Shown here piece by piece: positions 7,366 through 16,293 of a stretch of 32,626 bases of DNA (position 1 is its first letter; each line of letters begins with the position of its first letter). The notes under the pieces are model-generated. The model made no database searches. It was not told where the DNA came from and saw nothing but the letters and a program-made list of their open reading frames with translations. The position numbers were made by a program, and so were the translations under genes. Source of the DNA: Pseudomonas sp. AKS31 (GTDB lineage: Bacteria; Pseudomonadota; Gammaproteobacteria; Pseudomonadales; Pseudomonadaceae); assembly GCF_023634765.1 (NCBI RefSeq), contig NZ_JAMLFX010000013.1, positions 1 through 32,626 of the forward strand, read 5' to 3'.

Positions 7366-8229
7366 ATGAAAAAGTTTTTCAGCCTGCTCGCGACCCTGCT
7401 GGTGCTGGCCTTGGCGCTGTGGATCGGCCGCACGTTGTGGGAGCACTACATGAACACGCCGTGGACCCGCGATGGCCGGGTTCGCGCCGACATTATCAAC
7501 GTTGCCGCCGACGTCACCGGTGAAGTGATCGACGTGCCGGTGCGCGACAACCAACTGGTTAAGAAAGGCGATTTGCTCATGCAGATCGACCCGGAGCATT
7601 ACCGCATCGCGGTGAAACAGGCGCAGTCGCTGGTCGCTTCGCGCAAGTCGACGTGGGAGATGCGCAAGGTCAACGCCCATCGCCGCGCCGACCTCGACAA
7701 CCTGGTGATCTCCAAGGAAAACCGCGACGACGCCAGCAACATCGCCGACGCCGCGCTGGCCGATTATCAACACGCCCAAGCGCAACTGGAAGCGGCCGAA
7801 CTCAACCTCAAACGCACCGAAGTGCGCGCGGCGGTCGACGGTTACGTGACCAACCTCAACGTGCATCGCGGTGACTACGCGCGCATCGGCGAGGCGAAAA
7901 TGGCCGTCGTCGACATGAATTCGTTCTGGGTTTACGGCTTCTTTGAAGAGACCAAACTGCCCCGCGTGAAAGTCGGTGACAAGGCCGATATGCAGTTGAT
8001 GAGCGGCGAAGTCTTGAAGGGCCACGTGGAAAGCATTTCCCGTGGCATCTATGACCGCGACAACCCGGAGAGCCGCGAGCTGATCGCCGATGTGAACCCG
8101 ACGTTCAACTGGGTGCGGCTGGCGCAGCGGGTGCCGGTGCGGATTCATATTGATGAAGTGCCGGATGGGGTGTTGCTGGCGGCGGGGATTACTTGCACGG
8201 TGGTGGTGCAGCAGGACGCCAGCGAATAA
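7366..8229 (+). CDS. HlyD-family periplasmic adaptor (AaeA-like)
   Basis: The protein has 287 residues. It has an N-terminal membrane anchor (LLATLLVLALALWIGRTLW), then a barrel-sandwich lipoyl-type half (NVAADVTGEVIDVPVRDNQLVKKGDLLMQID), a short coiled-coil hairpin (about residues 85-145), the second lipoyl half (RTEVRAAVDGYVTNLNVHRGDY) and a beta-barrel (VYGFFEETKLPRVKVGD). It links the FUSC pump to the outer-membrane channel. It begins ten bases after the DUF1656 stop and is the last gene of the operon. The length is typical of AaeA-like adaptors. Confidence 0.93.
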   Translation: MKKFFSLLATLLVLALALWIGRTLWEHYMNTPWTRDGRVRADIINVAADVTGEVIDVPVRDNQLVKKGDLLMQIDPEHYRIAVKQAQSLVASRKSTWEMRKVNAHRRADLDNLVISKENRDDASNIADAALADYQHAQAQLEAAELNLKRTEVRAAVDGYVTNLNVHRGDYARIGEAKMAVVDMNSFWVYGFFEETKLPRVKVGDKADMQLMSGEVLKGHVESISRGIYDRDNPESRELIADVNPTFNWVRLAQRVPVRIHIDEVPDGVLLAAGITCTVVVQQDASE

Positions 8230-8250
8230 CGGGTATCAAGAAATCTTTTT

Positions 8251-8278
8251 GTGGCGAGGGAGCAAGCTCCCTCGCCAC
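8251..8278. terminator. REP-like hairpin between convergent genes
   Basis: A 13-bp perfect stem, GTGGCGAGGGAGC with its complement, surrounds a two-base loop and follows a run of T at 8246-8250. It belongs to a third palindromic repeat family common in Pseudomonas (TGTGGCGAGGGAGC...). It lies between the convergent ends of the adaptor gene and the 8289-9290 gene. The T run precedes the stem on the plus strand, so read on the minus strand it becomes an A tract ahead of the plus gene; a role as bidirectional terminator is an inference. Confidence 0.6.
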
Positions 8279-8288
8279 AGGTATGTAT

Positions 8289-9290
8289 TTAGTTGTAGAA
8301 CTTTTTGACCACCAGCAGACCGGACTCGATGGTTTCACCGACCGACAACTCTGGATCTTCCATGATGGCGACGATGCGCTGGTCCTTCGAGATATCCGCG
8401 TAAGACTTTTTCAGCTTGGCAGCGCGATCGATCACGATGTAGCTCAGCACGTGGCCACGGCTCTTGGTGAACGGCTGCTTGATTGCCGTGTACATGGTTT
8501 GCTTCACGTAGTCGTAACGCTCGGTTGACGACATGCCCTTGAAGGTGTCCGGCCATTCCTGGTAGATCTCGGCAGAGTAACGGCCGACGTCTTCTTCCCG
8601 CGCTTCGGCGTACATGGCTTCCTTGCTGGTGACCTGGCCGGCAAGTTCGCTGTAACGCTTGTCGCCTTCGGCGATTTGCGCAGCCGTCATTTTCTTTTTC
8701 AGGGCGTCGGCCGCCGTTGCGTCATCGGCTTTGGCCATGATCTTGGTCCAGGCGTAGGCCGCGACCAGATTGCCTTGCTCCTCGTACTGCTTGATCAGGT
8801 CCTTCTGCGCCTCGGGATAGCCGTGCACCGACGAGCGCTCCAGCCAGCGAGTGGCCAGCGCCGCATCTGCCTTGACCCCGGAGTTGCCGTATTTGTAGTC
8901 CTGATACAGGCCGTATTCTGCGCACCAGTCGTTTTGCCGCGCCGCGTAAGCCGTGTAGTTGAAGGCTTGGCGGTTACGCTGCTCGGTGGTCAGCTGTTCG
9001 TCCTGAGCGGTAATCATCGACAGGTAGCAAAACGCGCGTGGGTGTTTCGGCGCGGCCATGACCATGCAGGTCTTGGCGTCGTCGAGCTCCTGGTTTTCGT
9101 ACATCTGGAAACCGATGCCGAACAGAATGTCGCTATCCATCTGCGGGTTGCAGAGTTCACTGGCCGTGACGACCGGCAATACGTCCTGCTGAGTCAGTAA
9201 CGGCAGAGTGTCATTGAGAGGGGTTTCTTTGCTTGCACAACCAGCCAGCACGGTGAGCAATGCCAGAGGCAATACGTTGAAAACTTTCAC
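8289..9290 (-). CDS. Sel1-like repeat lipoprotein, hypothetical
   Basis: The protein has 333 residues. The signal sequence ends in a clear lipobox (LTVLAGC, Cys about residue 18). The body has helical repeats of the Sel1/TPR kind: ATRWLERSSVHGYPEAQKDLIKQYEEQGNLVAAYAWTKI. Six or seven Cys residues in the first 130 residues of the mature part suggest disulfides in the periplasm. The C-terminal half is charged and not recognised. The start is GTG with AGGA eight bases upstream. Such repeat proteins usually mediate protein contacts, but no partner is suggested by the neighbours. Confidence 0.8.
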   Translation of the reverse strand: MKVFNVLPLALLTVLAGCASKETPLNDTLPLLTQQDVLPVVTASELCNPQMDSDILFGIGFQMYENQELDDAKTCMVMAAPKHPRAFCYLSMITAQDEQLTTEQRNRQAFNYTAYAARQNDWCAEYGLYQDYKYGNSGVKADAALATRWLERSSVHGYPEAQKDLIKQYEEQGNLVAAYAWTKIMAKADDATAADALKKKMTAAQIAEGDKRYSELAGQVTSKEAMYAEAREEDVGRYSAEIYQEWPDTFKGMSSTERYDYVKQTMYTAIKQPFTKSRGHVLSYIVIDRAAKLKKSYADISKDQRIVAIMEDPELSVGETIESGLLVVKKFYN

Positions 9291-9457
9291 AAGATGTTTC
9301 CTGATCTGGATTGGAGCGTAAAAGCAGGGCTCGCCTCAGGCAGTTCAACAAAGCAGCGGCCGTTTCCGAGAAGGAAAGGTCGGGGGGAGGGGGTATCAGT
9401 GTTCAGCAATTCCCTTGCTTCGATGCTTGCGCCAGCGATTCCATACGCTATCGGGTT

Positions 9458-9484
9458 CACTTGAAGCGGCGGGCGCTTCAAGTG
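9458..9484. repeat. Perfect 11-bp inverted repeat
   Basis: CACTTGAAGCG (9458-9468) and CGCTTCAAGTG (9474-9484) flank a five-base GC loop. It lies in the 243-bp gap between the lipoprotein gene and the upstream SDR gene, both on the minus strand. It has no T tract on either side. It could separate the two transcription units or be another dispersed repeat. Nothing else was recognised in this gap. Confidence 0.55.
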
Positions 9485-9533
9485 CGGCGCATTCTACGTG
9501 GATCGACCGATTTGGCAATTTCACCGAAGTGAA

Positions 9534-10358
9534 TCAAAGCTGCCTGCGCAAGCCGAAGCGTTTCATCAACGTCGACTCCAGCAACCCCTTGGGCAGCAAC
9601 GCCGCCAGCATCGGCAGCGCCCGGCTGCCATTGCCGATACGGATCAGCCGTGGCGGTTTGCGCTGTTGCACGGCATTGAGCAGTACGTCTGCAAACTCAC
9701 TGGCCGGCGTCGGCTTGTCCTGCGATGCCTTTGCCCGTGCGCGAATGCCCTCGCGCAGCGGAAACCACGGCGATTGTTCATTGATCAATTGCTCTGCCTC
9801 ATGCCCGGCATTCTTGGCAAAACTCGATTGAATCGCCCCCGGCTGGACTTCCATCACGCGAATGCCGAACGGCGCCAGTTCCATGCGCAAGGCATCGCTC
9901 AAGGCATGCACTGCCGCCTTCGATGCGCAGTACGCACCGGCGAATGGCGTGACCAAAACCCCTGACACACTGCCGATATTCACCACCAGCCCCTTGGCCC
10001 GGCGCAGCACCGGGAACAGCGCGCGGGTGACACCGACGATCGAAAACACATTGGTTTCGAACTGGCGCTGCATGGCCGCCACTCCGCCGTCGAGCAGCGG
10101 CCCCATGGCGCCGTAACCGGCATTGTTGATCAGCACATCGAGGCCGCCGTGTTGCTGGTTGATCCGCTCGCCAAGTTGCTCCAGCGCCGCGCTGTCATTG
10201 ACGTCCAGTTGCACCGCAGTGAATCCGGCACTTGTCAGCGCAGCAACATCCTCAGCCTTGCGCGCACTGGCCCAGACTTTGTACCCGGCAGCTTTGAACG
10301 CATCAGCGAGGGCGCGGCCGATGCCGCTGGAACAACCGGTAATCAATGCAACGGGCAT
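9534..10358 (-). CDS. Short-chain dehydrogenase/reductase
   Basis: The protein has 274 residues and is a classical SDR. It carries the cofactor motif TGCSSGIG (residues 7-14), NNAG (78-81), the catalytic Ser near 130 (NIGSVSG) and the YxxxK pair Tyr143/Lys147 (YCASK). An Arg/Lys pair after beta-strand 2 (SARKAEDV) suggests a preference for NADP. The substrate is unknown. The start is the ATG at 10358, because AAGGA lies nine bases upstream; a TTG six codons earlier precedes that site. The predicted product is cytosolic. Confidence 0.9.
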   Translation of the reverse strand: MPVALITGCSSGIGRALADAFKAAGYKVWASARKAEDVAALTSAGFTAVQLDVNDSAALEQLGERINQQHGGLDVLINNAGYGAMGPLLDGGVAAMQRQFETNVFSIVGVTRALFPVLRRAKGLVVNIGSVSGVLVTPFAGAYCASKAAVHALSDALRMELAPFGIRVMEVQPGAIQSSFAKNAGHEAEQLINEQSPWFPLREGIRARAKASQDKPTPASEFADVLLNAVQQRKPPRLIRIGNGSRALPMLAALLPKGLLESTLMKRFGLRRQL

Positions 10359-10394
10359 GGCGCCTTCCTTGTGCAAAAGAGTGGGGGGAGGGGA

Positions 10395-10859
10395 TCAGTC
10401 GGAGAAACTACCCTGTAAGCGCTCGGCGCGAAACTCCAGGGTTTGCGGGCGATATCCGGGGCGCAGCGGCGGCATCGGCAGGCAGTCTTCCCATTCGCCG
10501 CCGGCCTGCAATTCGCCGGGGCCACGATAGCGCGGGGCGGTGTATTGGTTGTCGGCCAGGTTGACCGTGTCGCCCGGCGCGTAGGCAGCGATGCGCCAGC
10601 GCAGTTCGGTCAGGGGCACGTCGTTGCCGTTCTTCATTTTCAGTTGCAGCGGACGATCGGCTGGGCACTGTTCGGGAGCGTAGGCGATGCGCATCTCAAG
10701 GCGCGCCAGTTGCTTGATCTCGCGGTTGTCCAGCCACACCACCCACATGGCTACGAAACCCAGGCCAATCGCCGCCGCCACGGAAACCGGTAAAGCTTTG
10801 GCCGGGTAGCGCAACAGCAGGATCAACCAGGTGATGACCAGCAGAATGCCGATGAACAT
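10395..10859 (-). CDS. Small membrane protein with periplasmic domain, hypothetical
   Basis: The protein has 154 residues. It starts with two hydrophobic helices (MFIGILLVITWLILLL and VSVAAAIGLGFVAMWVVW) followed by a soluble domain of about 110 residues. The soluble part has two Cys residues (CPADRPL and DCLPMPPL) that could pair, and a stretch ELRWRIAAYAPGDTVNLADN like an immunoglobulin-type fold. Homologues in Pseudomonas are often annotated only as hypothetical or multidrug-transporter-like; I see no support for transport. The ATG at 10859 has GAGG eight bases upstream. An ATG ten codons earlier has a poorer site. Confidence 0.75.
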   Translation of the reverse strand: MFIGILLVITWLILLLRYPAKALPVSVAAAIGLGFVAMWVVWLDNREIKQLARLEMRIAYAPEQCPADRPLQLKMKNGNDVPLTELRWRIAAYAPGDTVNLADNQYTAPRYRGPGELQAGGEWEDCLPMPPLRPGYRPQTLEFRAERLQGSFSD

Positions 10860-10931
10860 GCGCACAACCTCGAGGAGAGAGAGGGTCATCCTACCTAAGC
10901 GTAGGTGAGGTTGGCGATGGGCAGGGCAAAG

Positions 10932-11013
10932 TCAAAAGATCGCAGCCTGCGGCAGCTCCTACAGTTGGAACGCGTTTGTCCTGTAGGAGCTGCCGCAGGC
11001 TGCGATCTTCTGA
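10932..11013. repeat. REP pair (GTAGGAGCTGCC family), divergent orientation
   Basis: Here the two units are arranged with their GTAGGAG ends facing inward (TCAAAAGATCGCAGCC...CTACAG, then CTGTAGGAGCTGCC...). In the pairs at 1985, 3205, 12641 and 26404 those ends face outward. The pair at 29567 shares this inward arrangement. It lies between the small membrane protein gene and the algA terminator. Confidence 0.85.
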
Positions 11014-11017
11014 TTGT

Positions 11018-11078
11018 AAAAAAAGCCCCCGCCCAACCCGCTGCGGATAGGGGACGCAGCGGGCTGGACGGGGGCTTC
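11018..11078 (-). terminator. Rho-independent terminator of the alginate operon
   Basis: Read on the minus strand, a long GC-rich stem (AAGCCCCCGTCCAGCCCGC... pairing with GCGGGTTGGGCGGGGGCTT) is followed directly by seven T residues. It begins about 17 bases after the algA stop codon. This is the strongest terminator signal in the window and marks the end of the alg operon. Confidence 0.93.
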
Positions 11079-11094
11079 TTGTTTTATCGATCAG

Positions 11095-12546
11095 TTACTG
11101 CGCGATGGTTTTCACCGACACGCCGCGTTCGATCGGGGTGGAGCGGCCGTAGATATCTTCGAAACGTTCGATATCGTCTTCACCCAGGTAGCTGCCCGAT
11201 TGCACTTCGATGATTTCCAGCGGGATCTTGCCCGGGTTACGCAGGCGATGCACCGAGGCGATCGGGATGTAGGTCGACTGGTTTTCGCAGAGCAGGAACA
11301 CGTTTTCATCGCAGGTCACTTCGGCAGTGCCGCTGACCACGATCCAGTGCTCGGCGCGGTGGTGGTGCATCTGCAGCGACAGGCACGCGCCCGGTTTCAC
11401 CGAGATGTGTTTGACCTGGAAACGCCCGCCCATGTCCACCGAGTCGTACGAGCCCCACGGACGATAGACTTCGCAGTGGTTCTGGGTTTCGCTGCGGCCC
11501 TGCTCATTGAGCGTGTTGACCATTTGCTTGACGCCCTGAACCTTGTCTTTGTGGGCGATCATCATGGCGTCTTTGGTTTCGACCACGACGATATTTTCCA
11601 GGCCGATCACCGACACCAGTTTGCCGTTGCCGTGGATCATGCAGTTCTTGCTGTCCTGAATCACCACATCGCCCTTGGTGACGTTGCCGTTGGCGTCTTT
11701 CTCGTTGACTTCCCACAGCGACGACCAGCAACCGACGTCGCTCCAGCCAGCAGTCAGCGGCACCACGCAGGCGCGCTGGGTTTTTTCCATGACGGAGTAG
11801 TCGATGGAATTGTCCGGGCAGCAGGCGAAGGTGGCTTCGTCGAAGGTGATGGTGTCAGCGTCCTGCTGGCTGCGCTCGAGGGTCAGCAGGCAGGTGTCGT
11901 AGATGTCCGGGTCGTGCTTTTTCAGTTCTTCGAGGAAGCGGCTGGCGCGGAACAGGAACATGCCGCTGTTCCAGTAGTAACCGCCGGACTCGACGTACTC
12001 GGTGGCACGTTTGACGTCAGGTTTTTCGACGAAGTGCGACACGCGGCTGACGCCTTCGGGTAGCAGCGAATCAGCAGTGGATTTGATGTAGCCGTAGCCG
12101 GTTTCCGGTTTGGTTGCCGGCACGCCGAACAGGACCATTTCGCCGTTTTCGGCGGCGACGGTGGCCAGAGCGAGGGCGCGTTGCAGCGCTTTCTGGTCTT
12201 CCAGCACGTGGTCGGCTGGCAGCACTAGCATCAGTTCGTCACGGCCTTCATTGACCAGCATCATCGCCGTCAGCGCTACGGCTGGCGCAGTGTTGCGGCC
12301 GAACGGTTCCATCAGGATGCGCTGGCATTCCAGCTTACGATTGGCCAACTGCTCGTTGACGATGAAGCGGTGATCCTTGTTGCAGACCACGATCGGGGTG
12401 TCCATGCCTTCGAACACCAGGCGCTCGAGGGTTTGCTGGAACAGGGTGTGTTCGCCGGTCAGGGCGAGGAATTGCTTAGGGAATTGCTTACGCGAAAGCG
12501 GCCAGAGACGCGAACCGCTACCACCTGACAAGATCACCGGAATCAT
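11095..12546 (-). CDS. algA: Mannose-6-P isomerase / GDP-mannose pyrophosphorylase
   Basis: AlgA makes GDP-mannose from fructose-6-phosphate in two of the steps of alginate precursor synthesis: phosphomannose isomerase and GDP-mannose pyrophosphorylase. The protein has 483 residues, near the 481 of P. aeruginosa. The pyrophosphorylase signature GGSGSRLWPLSRKQFPKQF is at residues 8-26, FVEKPD is in the sugar-binding region, and the C-terminal cupin isomerase domain carries QMHHHRAEHW at 392-401. The ATG at 12546 has GGAG upstream; a 12-codon extension to 12582 is not supported. It is the last gene of the alg operon, but a 207-bp gap with a REP pair separates it from algF. Confidence 0.97.
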   Translation of the reverse strand: MIPVILSGGSGSRLWPLSRKQFPKQFLALTGEHTLFQQTLERLVFEGMDTPIVVCNKDHRFIVNEQLANRKLECQRILMEPFGRNTAPAVALTAMMLVNEGRDELMLVLPADHVLEDQKALQRALALATVAAENGEMVLFGVPATKPETGYGYIKSTADSLLPEGVSRVSHFVEKPDVKRATEYVESGGYYWNSGMFLFRASRFLEELKKHDPDIYDTCLLTLERSQQDADTITFDEATFACCPDNSIDYSVMEKTQRACVVPLTAGWSDVGCWSSLWEVNEKDANGNVTKGDVVIQDSKNCMIHGNGKLVSVIGLENIVVVETKDAMMIAHKDKVQGVKQMVNTLNEQGRSETQNHCEVYRPWGSYDSVDMGGRFQVKHISVKPGACLSLQMHHHRAEHWIVVSGTAEVTCDENVFLLCENQSTYIPIASVHRLRNPGKIPLEIIEVQSGSYLGEDDIERFEDIYGRSTPIERGVSVKTIAQ

Positions 12547-12640
12547 AATGTTTACTCCATAAAATCGATTGGTTAGAGGCACGAACGCTGTGTCGTTTCA
12601 CTCTTGTTTTTGTCTCGTACCGAGAGGCCGCCGCATTCCC

Positions 12641-12727
12641 CTGTAGGAGCTGCCGAAGGCTGCGATCTGGTGATCTTGATCTTCAAAAACAAAGTCAAAA
12701 GATCGCAGCGTGCCGCAGCTCCTACAG
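12641..12727. repeat. REP pair between algF and algA
   Basis: The pair starts CTGTAGGAGCTGCCGAAGGC at 12641 and its complementary unit ends at 12727. It fills much of the algF-algA gap. A hairpin here could reduce transcription reaching algA or protect the upstream mRNA from 3' exonucleases. Confidence 0.9.
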
Positions 12728-12753
12728 GGGGCAGCGTCTCTTCGGGAAATTTG

Positions 12754-13410
12754 TTAGCGAGTCGATACCGGGCGTTTCACCCAGACTGGCGACAGGCTGC
12801 TGCCGCTGCCGGTGACGTACAGCACCGCTGCTTCACCGCGTTCCAGGGCGACCGGTTTCACGTCGCCGACTTTCTTGTCACCTTCGTACAGCGCCAGGCT
12901 GACTTTCACCGGGTTGATTTCACGTTCGCCACGGCCCTTGGCCGCCACGGTTTTGACCACTTCAGTCTTGCCGTCGGCAGTCTTCAGGGTCAGCGGCTTG
13001 TCGCTGAGGTTCTGCACGCGCACCAGGGATTTCTGCTTGTTCTTGAACGGTGGTTCTTCGATCAGTTGCGGTGCGCCGGACGCGTTGTTGACCAGGGTGT
13101 AGTAGTGGTCACCGGCCAATTTCACCGGCAGGGTCTGGCTGCCGACCTTGGCGCTGTAATCGCCGCCCGGCATGAAGCTGAAGTCGCTGCTGGCCAGTGG
13201 CGCAACGTCGCTCAGGTTGGTGCTGCCGACAGTCGCGCTGACTTCAGCATTGCTGGCGTTGTAGATCCGCACAAAGCTCGAGCCTTTCGGTGCAGTCGGG
13301 CCGTACAGCGCGGCGTCGCCACCTGCAAAGGCCTGGACCGACAGCACGCTCAGACCTGCAACCAGTGCAATGCGTTTTGCGAGACGACGAGGAGTAGTAG
13401 TGAAAGTCAT
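12754..13410 (-). CDS. algF: Alginate O-acetylation adaptor AlgF
   Basis: The protein has 218 residues, close to the P. aeruginosa protein. A cleavable signal peptide (MTFTTTPRRLAKRIALVAGL...QAFA) precedes two beta-sandwich-like halves with SSFVRIYNASNAEVSATVGS and KSLVRVQNLSDKPLTLKTADG, which look like a duplicated small domain. AlgF is a periplasmic protein required for O-acetylation of mannuronate; it is thought to connect AlgI/AlgJ with AlgX. GAGAGG lies six bases before the ATG. It begins 14 bases after the algJ stop. Confidence 0.95.
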   Translation of the reverse strand: MTFTTTPRRLAKRIALVAGLSVLSVQAFAGGDAALYGPTAPKGSSFVRIYNASNAEVSATVGSTNLSDVAPLASSDFSFMPGGDYSAKVGSQTLPVKLAGDHYYTLVNNASGAPQLIEEPPFKNKQKSLVRVQNLSDKPLTLKTADGKTEVVKTVAAKGRGEREINPVKVSLALYEGDKKVGDVKPVALERGEAAVLYVTGSGSSLSPVWVKRPVSTR

Positions 13411-13424
13411 GGTGTACCTCTCTT

Positions 13425-14600
13425 TCAGTTTTGCGCCCGATCGGGCGTCTCGGATTTAGTGTTTATGGCTACGTTTTGTTGGCGAGCACCGGCTTGTTTG
13501 AGCTCTGCGACCCACTGCGGGTCGGCGTCGCCGATTTCGTTGTTCACAGGCAGATAACGTTCAGGAAACTCCCAGATCAGCACCTGTGGCGGGCTGTTCT
13601 TGAAGTCGTCGCTTTTCAGGTAGCTGAGCATCGGCAGGATCGGGCCGTGGCCGTCTTCGGCGTAGTTCACGACGTCGCTGTGCAGCGCTTGTTTCAGCGC
13701 ACCGACGAAGTTCCAGTTGGGGTTGGCGCTGTAGCTGGTGCCGATCAGCGCGACCGGCACTTCGCTGTTGGCGAACAGTGCGTCGTCACCGGCAGGTTGC
13801 TCGCCAGCGGCTACGGTGTTGCGCTTTTGCAGCGGCTCTTGCGCCGGCATCAGGTTTTCGAACAGCGGGTCCAGCGGCAGGAACAGACGCAGGTCGCCCT
13901 TGTGCGTGACCTTCTCGGCCGGCGTGGTAACGAAGCGCTGTGGCTCGCCGCTGAGCGGGAACTTGTCGGCGATGGTTTTCGCCAGGGTGTTGGCCGCGAC
14001 CTCGGCGCCCTCAGGCGTCCAGTGCGTGTCAGTGCGCAGGAACACTTGCTGACCGTTCTGCTTCGCCTGTTGCAATGGCTTGAGCAGGTCAGGGGCGAGG
14101 ATCTTGTCGGCCGCCACACGCTGGTGGAAATCCTGATAGAGGTTTTCGTGGATGCTCGCCGGTTTCACTTCACCCAGATGTTCCGGGTACAGGCGAACCT
14201 TGGCCGGCACGATCGCCATCACCAGTTTCACGCCTTTCTCTTTCAGGGTCTGGCGCACGCCTTCGACCAGCGCGTAGTTGCCTTGCAGGTTCAGCTCTTC
14301 GTTGACGATCGGGTTGAATTCCTCATCGCTGTACAACCACTGATCGCGACCGAGCACTACGCCCGGACGACCTTCGTTGAACAGTTTGAAATCCAGCGCG
14401 GCCCAGAGATTGGTGCCCAGACGCTTGATCGGAAACTCTTCGTCATAGTGGGTTTCCACGGCTTTGGTCCAGCGGCCGTTGAGCACCGTCGCATCGGCGT
14501 TGGTGCTGAAGCCGAAGAAGCTGCGAACCGACCACAGACCGAGGACCAACAGCGTCACCAGGAACAGGGCGATGTAGAAGATGCGTAATGAGCGGGTCAT
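13425..14600 (-). CDS. algJ: Alginate O-acetylesterase/transferase AlgJ
   Basis: The protein has 391 residues, the same as P. aeruginosa AlgJ. An N-terminal membrane anchor (IFYIALFLVTLLVLGLW) is followed by a periplasmic SGNH-hydrolase-like domain. The catalytic triad is visible as Asp191 and His193 in DTHW and Ser289 in GTSYS. AlgJ takes part in acetyl handling between AlgI and AlgX. The start has GAGG eight bases upstream. It lies ten bases after algI and fourteen before algF, so the three acetylation genes form a tight block. Confidence 0.96.
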   Translation of the reverse strand: MTRSLRIFYIALFLVTLLVLGLWSVRSFFGFSTNADATVLNGRWTKAVETHYDEEFPIKRLGTNLWAALDFKLFNEGRPGVVLGRDQWLYSDEEFNPIVNEELNLQGNYALVEGVRQTLKEKGVKLVMAIVPAKVRLYPEHLGEVKPASIHENLYQDFHQRVAADKILAPDLLKPLQQAKQNGQQVFLRTDTHWTPEGAEVAANTLAKTIADKFPLSGEPQRFVTTPAEKVTHKGDLRLFLPLDPLFENLMPAQEPLQKRNTVAAGEQPAGDDALFANSEVPVALIGTSYSANPNWNFVGALKQALHSDVVNYAEDGHGPILPMLSYLKSDDFKNSPPQVLIWEFPERYLPVNNEIGDADPQWVAELKQAGARQQNVAINTKSETPDRAQN

Positions 14601-14610
14601 GTCAGATCCC

Positions 14611-16176
14611 TCAGAACTGGAAGTAAAGGAACGGCGAGAAGCTTTGCGCCGAGAGTTTGAGAATCGAGACGATGAACAGCAGCAGGATCAAGCCGCGCAT
14701 CACGTAGCGCGACCAGTCCGCGCTCCAATAGGCCGGTTGCACCTGGGCTTCGACGCCGACGGTGTAGCCAGGTTCGTGGATGCTTGCCGGGTTTTCGCCC
14801 GGTGCGGCTTTGATCATTCCCGGGGTCGCGGTGGCAGGGCCGTTGGCCTCGACGTTGACTTCAGGTTTGCTCTTGGCTGGCGGCTGGTTGGTGTACAGAT
14901 CGCGCAGACCGAAGAAGGCCAGCGTCACGTACGCCACTACCAGAGTCGCCACTTGCAGACCAGTGAGGCTGGCCTGATTGAGTTCCGACAGCGACCAGTC
15001 GCCGAAGCTGAACATCGCGCCGTACATGCGCCCGGCAACGTGCAGGTTCTCGGCGCGGAAGATTACCCAGCCCATGACCACCAGCAGGAAAGTCAGCGCC
15101 CAGCGAATCGGGTTGAGGCTGCGCGGCGAGGTGTTCAGGCCCAGCGCTTTTTCAATCGCCAGCCACATGCCGTGCCAGGCGCCCCAGACGATGTAGGTGA
15201 TGTTCGCGCCGTGCCACAGACCACCGAGGAGCATGGTCAGGAACAGGTTGCGATAGGTCATCAGCGTGCCTTTACGGTTACCGCCGAGGGTGATGTACAG
15301 GTAGTCACGCAGCCAGGTCGACAGGCTGATGTGCCAGCGGCGCCAGAACTCGGTGATCGACTGGCTGATGTACGGCTGCTTGAAGTTTTCCATGAAACGG
15401 AAACCCATCATCAGGCCCAGACCAATCGCCATGTCGCTGTAACCGGAGAAGTCGAAATACAGTTGCGCGGTGTAAGCCAGTGCGCCGAGCCAGGCATCGC
15501 CGGTGGTCGGGTTTTGCAGGGCGAAGCAATGGTCGGCGACCACCGCGAGGGTGTCGGCGATAAAGACCTTCTTGATGAAACCCTGCATGAACCGCGTGCA
15601 GCCCTCGGAGAACTTGTCGAGGGTGTGCGTGCGGTTGTTGAACTGATCGGCGAGGTCGCGGAAACGCAGGACCGGGCCGGCAATCAGGTGCGGGAAGATC
15701 GCCACGAACGCCGCGAAGTCGATGAGGTTGCGCGTGGCCGGGGTGTCGCCGCGATACACGTCGATGATGTAGCTGATCGACTCGAAGATGTAGAACGAGA
15801 TGCCGATCGGCAGCAGCACGTGGGTGAGGATGAACGGCTCAAGACCGACCGACGTCATCATCGCGTTGATGCTGTCGACGCCGAAGTTGGCGTACTTGAA
15901 GTAGCCGAGGATGCACAGGTCCACCGCGACGCCCAGCAACAGCCAGCGCTGCGCCGGTTTGGTCCGCACACCGGCGGCACCGACTTTGAGGCCGATCCAG
16001 TAGTTCCACAGCGTGACGGCCGCGAACAGCGCGAGGAAGTCCACACGCCACCAGGCGTAGAACACGTAGCTGGCGATCAGCAGCAGCAGATTGCGATAGC
16101 GTTGCCCGCTCAAGTAGTACAAGCCGAGAAAGATCGGCAAGAACAGAAACAGGAACACGTTGGATGAAAATACCAT
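14611..16176 (-). CDS. algI: Membrane-bound O-acyltransferase AlgI
   Basis: The protein has 521 residues (P. aeruginosa 520) and is a multi-spanning MBOAT protein that passes acetyl groups from the cytoplasm to the periplasm for alginate acetylation. The essential MBOAT histidine is at residue 322 in GGLWHGANITYIVWG. The conserved QPYISQSITEFWRRWHISLS segment is present. A low-complexity, Ala/Pro-rich stretch near 440-475 lies before the last helix. The ATG at 16176 is chosen because GAGAGATC precedes it and the protein then starts MVFSSNVFLFLFLP as in relatives; a 13-codon extension is unlikely. A 270-bp gap with a repeat element separates it from algL. Confidence 0.96.
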   Translation of the reverse strand: MVFSSNVFLFLFLPIFLGLYYLSGQRYRNLLLLIASYVFYAWWRVDFLALFAAVTLWNYWIGLKVGAAGVRTKPAQRWLLLGVAVDLCILGYFKYANFGVDSINAMMTSVGLEPFILTHVLLPIGISFYIFESISYIIDVYRGDTPATRNLIDFAAFVAIFPHLIAGPVLRFRDLADQFNNRTHTLDKFSEGCTRFMQGFIKKVFIADTLAVVADHCFALQNPTTGDAWLGALAYTAQLYFDFSGYSDMAIGLGLMMGFRFMENFKQPYISQSITEFWRRWHISLSTWLRDYLYITLGGNRKGTLMTYRNLFLTMLLGGLWHGANITYIVWGAWHGMWLAIEKALGLNTSPRSLNPIRWALTFLLVVMGWVIFRAENLHVAGRMYGAMFSFGDWSLSELNQASLTGLQVATLVVAYVTLAFFGLRDLYTNQPPAKSKPEVNVEANGPATATPGMIKAAPGENPASIHEPGYTVGVEAQVQPAYWSADWSRYVMRGLILLLFIVSILKLSAQSFSPFLYFQF

Positions 16177-16293
16177 CCCGATCTCTCCATGTTTGAACCA
16201 ACAGTCAAGGGCCAAAGCCCCCCCAAACCCCCCGTGGTAATGGAGGGGTGAAACGGTGTTGCTGTCAGGGTTGTGCCGGGCCTTGAAAACCTG

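Noticed and set aside
4973..8229. Naming the efflux operon after aaeXBA or fus genes
   Set aside because: Gene order and families match, but the substrate is not readable and the outer-membrane gene is placed differently from aaeXAB; symbols were left blank.
9287..9481. Small minus-strand open frame upstream of the lipoprotein gene
   Set aside because: It overlaps the lipoprotein start and part of a hairpin, has no ribosome-binding site that I could see and resembles no family.
14581..16167. Long plus-strand open frame opposite algI
   Set aside because: Antisense to the MBOAT gene; charged, repetitive composition with no recognisable domain.
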